A stretch of 5,368 bases of DNA from a bacterium (GTDB lineage: Bacteria > Sumerlaeota > Sumerlaeia > MVZB01): assembly GCA_023480605.1 (NCBI GenBank), contig JAMCWS010000297.1:1-5368 (forward strand). The letters are read 5' to 3'. The position numbers and the translations under genes were made by a program. Shown here piece after piece: positions 1-5,028 of this stretch (positions are counted from its first letter, which is position 1; each line of letters starts with the position of its first letter). The notes under the pieces were generated by a model. The model saw only the letters and a list, made by a program, of their open reading frames with translations. It was not told the origin of the DNA and made no database searches.

Positions 1-444
1 ATCCAACCCCACAAGGGTTTCGAGCGGGCCATCGAAGCCTTCCGGCGCGTGCCCGACCCGCGTCTGCGCCTTAAGATTGTGGGTTCGGTGCGCCTGGCCT
101 GGGATAAAATCCACGCTTACGCGCGCCTTCTGCACGAACTGGCCGACGCCGATCCGCGGTGTGAAGTGGTCGAGGGCTACCTCGGCGACGAGTTGTTCGA
201 CACCTGGATCGTCGCCGCCGACTACGTGCTGTTGCCCTATCACGAGATATGGACGTCGGCCGTCGCGGCCCGCGCGGCGCTTTATCGCCGCCCCATGATC
301 GCGGCCCGCATCGGCGGCATCGTCGAACAACTCACCGAGGGTTCGGCTTCTTTCGCGAACGATGCCGAACTCGTGGACATACTGCGCGCGATATCCGCCC
401 GCCACGGGGCGCAGCCGTTTCAACCGGCCACCACCGACGCTTGA
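1..444 (+). CDS. GT-B glycosyltransferase, C-terminal fragment (5' end outside window)
   Basis: The frame is open from base 1, so the gene starts upstream of the window; 147 C-terminal residues are visible. The fragment opens with the K-G-F-E-x-x-I-E-A-F pattern (residues 5-14) that follows the interdomain linker in GT-B sugar transferases of the GT4 type. It continues through a beta strand ending in V-G (about 26-27) and a V-L-L-P-Y-H-E segment (about 76-82), and ends with the A-A-R-I-G-G-I-V-E-Q stretch (about 101-110). This is the nucleotide-sugar-binding Rossmann half. Family knowledge: such enzymes transfer a sugar from an NDP-sugar to a glycan, lipid or small-molecule acceptor, usually at the cytosolic face of the membrane. 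The second Glu of the classical E-x7-E motif is absent: eight residues after E82 there is an Ala, as in several GT4-like subgroups. Donor and acceptor cannot be inferred. The stop is 21 bp before the next plus-strand start, so cotranscription is likely. Certain as a glycosyltransferase-like domain; subfamily unsure. Confidence 0.85.
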   Translation: MQPHKGFERAIEAFRRVPDPRLRLKIVGSVRLAWDKIHAYARLLHELADADPRCEVVEGYLGDELFDTWIVAADYVLLPYHEIWTSAVAARAALYRRPMIAARIGGIVEQLTEGSASFANDAELVDILRAISARHGAQPFQPATTDA

Positions 445-465
445 TTTCGACAGGATGGAGCCGAC

Positions 466-1611
466 ATGCCACATCGCGAACTACTCAAACTCAACGCCGA
501 CGCGATTCTCGATTCGATCAGCGACGGCGTCTATGTAACCGACCTCGACCGGCGAATCATCTACTGGAGCAAGTCGGCCGAGCGCATCACCGGCTGGTCA
601 CGCGAGGATATGGTCGGCCAGACCTGCTACGACCAGCGCCTCAGCCACCTCGACAAGGACGGCCATCCCCTGTGCGGCTCCGATCTGTGTCCGCTGAACC
701 GGGCGATCGTCACCGGCGAAGGCGGTCCCGTGCCGATGGTCGTTTTCGCCCGAACCCGCGACGGGCGCCGCATCCCGCTGCGCCTGTCGGTGGCGCCGAT
801 TCGCGGCGCCGATGGGCGGATCGTCGGCGGCGTCGAGACGTTCCAGGACCTGTCGGCCCAGTATGACGAACTGGCCTGGGCCCAACGCATCCAGTCGATG
901 ACGCTGCGGCGCGATCTGCCGGACGATCCGCGCCTGGCCTTCGCCGTCCGTTACATCCCGCGCGACATGGTCGGCGGCGATTTCTACGCCATCCAGCCGA
1001 TCGATTCCCCCGATCGGGGCGACGGATCGTATGCGTTCATGCTGGCCGACATCATGGGCCACGGCGTCGCCGCAGCCCTGTTCACGATGCAACTGCACGC
1101 CCTGTGGCAGGAGAATCGCGCCCTGGTGTGCAATCCCGCCGCTTCCGCCCGGCGGGTTAGTCGATACCTGCATACGCTCATGAAACGCGACGGTGCCTTC
1201 GCCACGGCGCTTTTCGGCCGATTCGACGCGCGCGCCGGCCGAATGGTCCTTGTCAGTGCCGGCAACCCGTATCCATTCCATTTTACCGCCGACGGCGGAC
1301 GCGAAATCATCCGCTGCTCCGGTCTGCCGCTGGGCCTGCGGGCCAACTACGAACCGGAACCGCTGAGCCTGCAATTGGCCGGCGGCGATCGCATGCTCTT
1401 CTACACCGACGGCGCCATCGACGTGCTCGACGTGCGGCAACGCCTGCTGGGCGTCGAAGGCTTCATGGATGTGCTGCTCGAATTGGAATATCCGCGCGGC
1501 GGCGTGCCCCTGGGATCCATCGAGGAACGTCTCCTGAAGTGGTCCAACGAGATTCGTCTGCGCGACGACCTGACCTTGCTGGAACTGAACTACAGGGAAT
1601 CGGCCGCCTGA
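466..1611 (+). CDS. PAS domain-containing SpoIIE-type (PP2C) serine/threonine phosphatase
   Basis: The 381-residue product has no signal peptide or membrane segment, so it is cytosolic. Residues about 10-130 form a PAS sensor domain (I-S-D-G-V-Y-V-T-D at 18-26, A-E-R-I-T-G-W at 38-44, a closing G-G-V-E-T-F-Q-D at 121-128). It carries C54, H61, C70 and C75 in a spaced cluster. A short helical linker with A-Q-R-I-Q (139-143) leads to a SpoIIE/RsbU-type phosphatase domain, about 150-375. Its motifs are V-G-G-D-F-Y (169-174), A-D-I-M-G-H-G (194-200), A-G-N-P-Y-P (265-270), Y-T-D-G (313-316) and R-D-D-L-T-L-L (366-372). The metal-ligand aspartates D172, D195, D315 and D368 are all present, so it should be active. 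Family knowledge: these Mn/Mg-dependent enzymes dephosphorylate STAS anti-anti-sigma proteins in partner-switching circuits. No STAS or HATPase anti-sigma gene lies in the window, so the target is unknown. The ATG follows GGAG at 457-460 with 5-nt spacing. It probably shares a transcript with the upstream glycosyltransferase. Confidence 0.95.
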   Translation: MPHRELLKLNADAILDSISDGVYVTDLDRRIIYWSKSAERITGWSREDMVGQTCYDQRLSHLDKDGHPLCGSDLCPLNRAIVTGEGGPVPMVVFARTRDGRRIPLRLSVAPIRGADGRIVGGVETFQDLSAQYDELAWAQRIQSMTLRRDLPDDPRLAFAVRYIPRDMVGGDFYAIQPIDSPDRGDGSYAFMLADIMGHGVAAALFTMQLHALWQENRALVCNPAASARRVSRYLHTLMKRDGAFATALFGRFDARAGRMVLVSAGNPYPFHFTADGGREIIRCSGLPLGLRANYEPEPLSLQLAGGDRMLFYTDGAIDVLDVRQRLLGVEGFMDVLLELEYPRGGVPLGSIEERLLKWSNEIRLRDDLTLLELNYRESAA

Positions 1612-1631
1612 CCGCGCCGCCACGCCGGATT

Positions 1632-2114
1632 TCACGGCACAACGGGCAGCCGTTCGGGCTGGTCCTCTTCGCCGATGACGATGCCCGCTTCCTTGTATTT
1701 TTTCAGGATGAAATGGGTGGCCGTGCTGGTGACGTTGTCGATCGTGGCCAGCTTGCGCGAGACGAACGTGGCCACGTCCTTGAGGTTGCGCCCCTCGATG
1801 AAGACCAGCACATCGTAGGCGCCCGAGATGAGGTAGCAAAGCTTGACCTCGGGAAACTTGTAGATCTGCGCGGCGATCTCGTCATAGCCGACGTTGCGCT
1901 GGGGGGTGATTTTCACTTCGATGATGCCCAGGCAGGGTTCGTCGTCGAGCTTCTCGGGGTTGATGACGGCCCGGTAGCCGAGGACGATTTTCCCGTCTTC
2001 GAGCGCGCGGATCTGGCGCGCGACCTCCTCCTCGGCGGCGCCCAGCCTTCGGGCGATCTCGGCGTTGCTCGCGCGCGCGTCGGTGCGCAGGATATCAAGG
2101 ATCTTGTTTTTCAT
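1632..2114 (-). CDS. AsnC/Lrp family transcriptional regulator
   Basis: The 160-residue product has an N-terminal helix-turn-helix (about 1-50, with S-N-A-E-I-A-R-R-L-G at 16-25) and a C-terminal RAM ligand-binding and oligomerisation domain (about 60-140). The RAM domain includes the I-T-P-Q-R-N-V-G-Y strand-loop (69-77) and the L-I-S-G-A-Y-D-V-L motif (95-103) with its conserved Gly. The ending T-A-T-H-F-I-L-K-K-Y-K (131-141) is typical of a subgroup common in clostridia and PVC-like bacteria. Family knowledge: AsnC/Lrp proteins assemble as dimers to octamers, sense amino acids and control amino-acid metabolism, often including their own gene. I chose the ATG at 2114 because AAGGAA (2123-2128, minus strand) sits 8 nt upstream. 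An in-frame GTG at 2156 would add 14 residues without such a site and would cover the AT-rich presumed promoter. It lies downstream of the flotillin gene on the same strand and converges on the phosphatase gene with a 20-bp gap. Ligand and targets are unknown. Confidence 0.93.
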   Translation of the reverse strand: MKNKILDILRTDARASNAEIARRLGAAEEEVARQIRALEDGKIVLGYRAVINPEKLDDEPCLGIIEVKITPQRNVGYDEIAAQIYKFPEVKLCYLISGAYDVLVFIEGRNLKDVATFVSRKLATIDNVTSTATHFILKKYKEAGIVIGEEDQPERLPVVP

Positions 2115-2167
2115 CCCGTGTTTTCCTTTATCGTAAGTCCAATCAATATAAGTCACGAAAGAGCTCT
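2115..2167 (-). promoter_or_regulatory. Probable promoter/leader of the Lrp-type regulator gene
   Basis: This is an AT-rich island in an otherwise GC-rich window, just upstream of the regulator ATG. On the minus strand it holds a -10-like TATATT (2145-2150), two direct copies of GACTTA 15 bp apart (2149-2154 and 2134-2139), the Shine-Dalgarno AAGGAA (2123-2128) and an 8-bp palindrome AGAGCTCT (2160-2167). No good -35 hexamer is visible at 16-18 bp from TATATT. The repeated GACTTA overlapping the -10 could be an autoregulatory Lrp site, but that is inference. Confidence 0.35.
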
Positions 2168-2200
2168 GCGTGGTCCCGCCGCGCTGTGCCTTTGTGTTGC
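2152..2200. repeat. Possible degenerate CACAAAGG/CACGCAGAG-type intergenic repeat
   Basis: Read on the minus strand, this stretch of the floA-lrp gap contains the loosely repeated words CACAAAGGCACAGCG and, after a GC-rich interruption, CACGCAGAG, then CTTTCGTGA. It resembles the short intergenic elements built from CACAAAG/CACAGAG words that recur in many environmental bacterial genomes. Only one degenerate copy is visible and no second copy exists in the window, so the call rests on recalled resemblance and is weak. Confidence 0.2.
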
Positions 2201-2223
2201 CCTATTTTCGCCGTTTTTGGCCG

Positions 2224-3231
2224 TCACCCCTTACGCGGAGGCTCGGCGGGCGCGCCCGAGAGGCTGGTGCGCATTTCGGTGTCGGCCTTGATGTTCTGCA
2301 TCTTGTAATAATCCATGATTCCCAGATTGCCGTGGCGGAAGGCCTCGGCCATGGCGCGGGGCACCTCGGCCTCCGCCTCGACGACGCGCGCCTGCATTTC
2401 CTGCTCGAGGGCGCGCATTTCCTGTTCGCGGGCGATCGCCAGGGCGCGCCGCTCCTCGGCCTTGGCCTGGGCGATCTGCTTGTCGGCTTCGGCCTGGTCG
2501 ATCTGCAGCTTGGCGCCGATGTTCACGCCCACGTCGATGTCGGCGATGTCGATCGAGAGGATCTCGAAGGCCGTGCCTGAATCCAGGCCGCGTTCGAGCA
2601 CCCGCTTGGAGATCATGTCGGGATTTTCGAGCACATGCTTGTGGGTGTCGGCCGAACCGATGGTCGTAACGATTCCTTCGCCGACGCGGGCGATGATCGT
2701 CTCCTCGGTCGCCCCGCCGATCAGGCGTTCCAGGTTGGCGCGCACGGTCACGCGCGCCTTGGCCTTGAGCTGGATGCCGTTCTTGGCCACCGCATCGATC
2801 GTCTCGCGCCCCTTGGTGGGATCGGGGCAGTCGATGACCTTGGGTTGGACGCTCATCTTGACCGCCTCGTAGACGTTGCGGCCGGCCAGGTCGATCGCCC
2901 GCGCGCGGTCGAAACCCAGCGGAATACGGGCCTTGTCGGCGGCGATGAGGGCCTTCACGACGCTGGCGACGTTGCCGCCCGACAGCCAGAGGCTTTCGAG
3001 TTGGCCGTGGGTGATGTCGAGGCCGGCCTGCACGGCCATGGTCAGCGGATCGATGATTTCGGAAGGTGGAATGCGCCGCAACCGCATCCCGACCAGCGCG
3101 GCCAGGCTAATCGGCACCCGCGCGGCGCGCGCCGCAATGTAGAGGCGCACCGGCACGATGTATAGAATGAAACTGGCAAACAGCAGGATTGCGACAAGGA
3201 GGATGAAGAGGAACAGGAATTCAGGTTGCAT
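2224..3231 (-). CDS. floA: Flotillin-like protein FloA (SPFH-family membrane scaffold)
   Basis: The 335-residue product closely follows Bacillus subtilis FloA (YqfA, about 331 residues) end to end. A hydrophobic N-terminal membrane hairpin or helix (about 5-26) is followed by V-G-M-R-L-R-R-I-P (47-55). An SPFH/flotillin core carries K-A-K-A-R-V-T-V-R-A-N (156-166) and A-R-V-G-E-G-I-V (181-188). An Ala/Glu-rich coiled coil follows (about 245-298, with Q-A-E-A-D-K-Q-I-A-Q-A-K-A-E-E-R-R at 246-262). The ending G-I-M-D-Y (304-308) and D-T-E-M-R (317-321) is also typical. Family knowledge: FloA oligomerises in functional membrane microdomains and affects membrane fluidity, secretion and assembly of membrane protein complexes. 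A stretch near 137-152, between C-P and the core, looks longer than in B. subtilis. The ATG is preceded by AAGGGAG (3242-3248, minus strand) at 10-nt spacing. In many genomes floA follows an NfeD-type gene; here the upstream neighbour, after 195 bp, is a GT-C glycosyltransferase on the same strand. The regulator gene follows after 109 bp. Confidence 0.97.
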   Translation of the reverse strand: MQPEFLFLFILLVAILLFASFILYIVPVRLYIAARAARVPISLAALVGMRLRRIPPSEIIDPLTMAVQAGLDITHGQLESLWLSGGNVASVVKALIAADKARIPLGFDRARAIDLAGRNVYEAVKMSVQPKVIDCPDPTKGRETIDAVAKNGIQLKAKARVTVRANLERLIGGATEETIIARVGEGIVTTIGSADTHKHVLENPDMISKRVLERGLDSGTAFEILSIDIADIDVGVNIGAKLQIDQAEADKQIAQAKAEERRALAIAREQEMRALEQEMQARVVEAEAEVPRAMAEAFRHGNLGIMDYYKMQNIKADTEMRTSLSGAPAEPPRKG

Positions 3232-3426
3232 CGCCGGTTATCTCCCTTGTAGAAAATGATGGCATAGGCCCAGGGGTTCGCTTGTTGACGGCGATCATCT
3301 TTCACCAGATCATGCCAATCTGCAATGGCAATCCGAATCCCGCTCCCGGACGGCGAATCCCCGACCTCCGCCCGAATCGTTTTTCCCGCATCCCCGGCCC
3401 GCTCATTCGGGCGGATTCAGCGAGGT
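3232..3426. other. Intergenic gap between the GT-C gene and floA
   Basis: No convincing gene occupies these 195 bp. On the floA side it holds the floA Shine-Dalgarno at 3242-3248. On the GT-C side it holds an 11-bp inverted repeat and repeated GAATCC words (at 3355-3360 and, inverted, 3413-3418). No strong sigma-70 promoter for floA is visible on the minus strand. The best pair found, GTCAAC, 17 bp, then TATGCC (ending about 3263), matches consensus poorly. Confidence 0.5.
3367..3415. repeat. Perfect 11-bp inverted repeat, possible hairpin after the GT-C gene
   Basis: TCCGCCCGAAT (3367-3377) and ATTCGGGCGGA (3405-3415) are perfect reverse complements separated by 27 nt. The right arm continues for three bases, and GAAT at 3355-3358 could pair with 3415-3418 if about nine bases are bulged out. 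A smaller alternative stem, GCCCG (3397-3401) with CGGGC (3408-3412), uses the same right arm. The repeat begins 12 bp past the GT-C stop. It could therefore stabilise or end that message, but neither strand shows a T-run after the stem, so it is not a standard intrinsic terminator. Confidence 0.5.
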
Positions 3427-4881
3427 TCACGGCCCGCCCTCGGTCCAGATTTGCAACAAGCGGTAATCGAAGGCCAGGGCGATCGTCAATAACAGGACGA
3501 TGACCGCGTGTATCGTCCGCCGCCGCAAGGCGCCGCCGGCCAGGGGCAGCAGCAGGCATGCCGCCGCGGCCGCCAGATAAAACATCCGCCAGAACGCCGC
3601 GTAATCCGTCCGCGAGTAAAAAAGGGCGTTGGCGGTGTAGGGCAGCAGCATCACCACCAGGCCGGAGTAGGCCACGGTGTCGCATTTGCGCCAGACGTCA
3701 CAGACGACGACCCCCAGCGCCAGGCTAAGGAAAGGATAGATCGGCAGGATGTGCCAGCCGTAGATGGCCGGCATCGAGGCGAAATAGGCGAATCCCAGCA
3801 GGTAGACAAGCGGCGCCAGCATCAGGGCCGAACGGCGCCGGTTGAGGGTGGTGGCGAACAACGCCAGCCAGCCGCTCAAAACAAGATAACTGAAGTGGGC
3901 GTCATGGACGAGGGCGGGCGTCAGGATAAAGCGCGACAGGATGTCGAATCCCTTGAACCGGTCGGCCTGGACGTGCAGGATCGCCCGGAATATGCTCCAC
4001 CCCTGCCACCCGCCGTACGCGAGATAAAGACCCAGCCCCAGCAGCGCGCCCAGAATCGGATACACCGCCGCGCGCGGCCGGCGCGCCAGACACAGCAGGA
4101 AGACGATGGCGCCCACCTGCGACACGGCGACCAGTTTGCAAAGCAGGGCGGCGGCGACGGCCGTGATCGTGACGGCGGCGAAAACCCCGCGCGACATCCG
4201 GCCATTCGTATATCGTTGCACGGCCACCAGGCTGGCCAGAAACAGCGGGGTCGTCAGGTTTTCGGACACCAGCAGCCGGCCGTGCGCCACGATGTGCATC
4301 GTGAAGCTGTAGAGCAACAGGCCCACGAAGGCCGCCTCGAACGAAAAGGCGTGGCGCGCCAGGGCCAGCAGGCAAAAAAACGTCGCAGCGTATAAAACGA
4401 GGGTCAGCGTGCGCGCGCGCGCAAGGTTCACGTTCCAATAGGTCAGCCCCCCCGGGCCCGGCACGGGCGAATGGGGAACCGCGGCCCCGACCAACCGTGC
4501 CCACGCCCCGGCCACCAGGCTGAACAGCGGCGGATGATCCAGCGCCGGCCGGACAAGAAAATACTGGTGCTGTTCATAAGTCAGGGGCGTCATCCGGGCG
4601 CCGAGTGCTTCATAATTGATCGGCTCGCGCTCATGCAGTCGGCTCCACGATGTCGGGCGGCCCTCGGACAGCAGCGACAGCCCCGCCCAGAGGAAATGGT
4701 ATTCGTCGTCGGTCTGGTGCGGGCGGGGGAATTGGCCAAGGCCATACCAGCGAACGCCCAGTCCGGCGGCCAGAAGCAGCAGGACGAGGATCCACCGGCG
4801 GACGCCGAGCGGCGACCAGTCGACGGCCAGCGGCGTCTCGCCGGGCGTGGGACTTTCGGGCAAATGCCCCGTGTCGAACAT
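3427..4881 (-). CDS. GT-C superfamily (ArnT/PMT-like) polytopic membrane glycosyltransferase
   Basis: The 484-residue product is strongly hydrophobic with about ten or more membrane segments, the first at residues about 30-45. The first extracytoplasmic loop starts with an acidic T-D-D-E-Y (57-61), where GT-C enzymes place the catalytic Asp, and ends with D-H-P-P-L-F (115-120), matching the H-P-P-L motif of the ArnT/PMT-like group. Further hallmarks are N-L-A-R-A-R-T-L-T-L at the start of a helix (152-161), S-E-N-L near 206-209 and Y-G-W-H-I-L-P-I-Y-P (374-383). Family knowledge: such enzymes use polyprenyl-phosphate-linked sugars as donors and modify lipids or proteins on the outer face of the membrane. 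Sugar and acceptor cannot be told. I chose the ATG at 4881 because AGGGAG (4890-4895, minus strand) sits 8 nt upstream; an in-frame TTG at 4935 would add 18 polar residues and fall on the presumed -10. Divergent from a GH20 gene; floA follows 195 bp downstream on the same strand. Confidence 0.92.
   Translation of the reverse strand: MFDTGHLPESPTPGETPLAVDWSPLGVRRWILVLLLLAAGLGVRWYGLGQFPRPHQTDDEYHFLWAGLSLLSEGRPTSWSRLHEREPINYEALGARMTPLTYEQHQYFLVRPALDHPPLFSLVAGAWARLVGAAVPHSPVPGPGGLTYWNVNLARARTLTLVLYAATFFCLLALARHAFSFEAAFVGLLLYSFTMHIVAHGRLLVSENLTTPLFLASLVAVQRYTNGRMSRGVFAAVTITAVAAALLCKLVAVSQVGAIVFLLCLARRPRAAVYPILGALLGLGLYLAYGGWQGWSIFRAILHVQADRFKGFDILSRFILTPALVHDAHFSYLVLSGWLALFATTLNRRRSALMLAPLVYLLGFAYFASMPAIYGWHILPIYPFLSLALGVVVCDVWRKCDTVAYSGLVVMLLPYTANALFYSRTDYAAFWRMFYLAAAAACLLLPLAGGALRRRTIHAVIVLLLTIALAFDYRLLQIWTEGGP
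4374..4453. repeat. Cluster of three simple-sequence tracts inside the GT-C gene
   Basis: Within 80 bp of the GT-C coding region lie a run of seven A (4374-4380), a (GC)6 dinucleotide tract (4411-4422) within 17 nt of alternating purine and pyrimidine (4407-4423), and a run of seven C (4447-4453). The reading frame stays open through all three and the protein remains family-like on both sides, so no frameshift is present in this copy. Such tracts are prone to replication slippage and to sequencing error. Confidence 0.6.
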
Positions 4882-5028
4882 GACCGCCGCTCCCTGTCTA
4901 TCGGTGTTCGGATCAGGCGACTGCTCGGAGCGCAATCGTAGCCGCTGCGCAAATCATTTGCAATCGCCGTCGCCGTGACGTTAATTGGTTGGGTTCAGGA
5001 GCGTCATCCCACTGCGAGGTAAAGAGCC
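4882..5028. promoter_or_regulatory. Divergent promoter region between GT-C and GH20 genes
   Basis: All transcription starts for the two divergent genes should lie in these 147 bp. The self-complementary hexamer TTGCAA (4958-4963) can be read as a -35 in both directions. On the minus strand it is 17 bp from TACGAT (4935-4940), and on the plus strand 17 bp from TTAATT (4981-4986). Matches to TTGACA/TATAAT are partial (4/6 and 4/6 on the minus strand; 4/6 and 3/6 on the plus strand), so the promoter calls are tentative. A GCAATCG word occurs twice, at 4932-4938 and 4960-4966. The two ribosome sites are AGGGAG (4890-4895, minus) and GAGGT (5016-5020, plus). Confidence 0.45.
4949..4961. promoter_or_regulatory. 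13-bp palindrome, candidate operator
   Basis: GCAAAT (4949-4954) and ATTTGC (4956-4961) are perfect inverted copies around a single C at 4955. This centre is exactly 74 bp from both divergent start codons (4881 and 5029), and the palindrome overlaps the proposed -35 hexamer. That placement suits a dimeric repressor or activator controlling both genes. No regulator of an obvious matching type is encoded next to it, and binding is inferred only from symmetry and position. Confidence 0.4.

Noticed and set aside
249..866. A 205-codon plus-strand frame overlapping the glycosyltransferase and phosphatase genes
   Set aside because: It is Arg- and Pro-rich out-of-frame translation without domain resemblance or ribosome site.
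1601..1640. Possible bidirectional terminator between the convergent phosphatase and regulator genes
   Set aside because: The 20-bp gap is GC-rich, but only a 4-bp stem (GCCG with CGGC) can be drawn and no T-run follows on either strand.
598..1839. A 413-codon open frame on the minus strand opposite the phosphatase gene
   Set aside because: It lies antisense to a gene with intact catalytic motifs and runs across into the end of the regulator gene. Its product is rich in H, R, Q and G with no recognisable domain, as expected of a shadow frame in GC-rich DNA.
1539..2291. A 250-codon plus-strand frame across the phosphatase end, the regulator and the floA gap
   Set aside because: It is antisense to the regulator, has no ribosome site and spans three unrelated features.
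3285..3313. Plus-strand TTGACG, 17 bp, GATCAT, resembling a sigma-70 promoter
   Set aside because: It points toward the 3' end of the minus-strand GT-C gene and there is no plausible plus-strand gene or RNA downstream; the -10 match is poor.
3508..4395. A 295-codon plus-strand open frame opposite the GT-C gene
   Set aside because: The product is a low-complexity string rich in Q, R, G and H with no domain, while the minus-strand frame encodes a coherent membrane enzyme.
4882..4935. A longer GT-C start at an in-frame TTG (4935)
   Set aside because: It would add 18 polar residues, has no better ribosome site than the ATG at 4881, and falls within the presumed -10 element.
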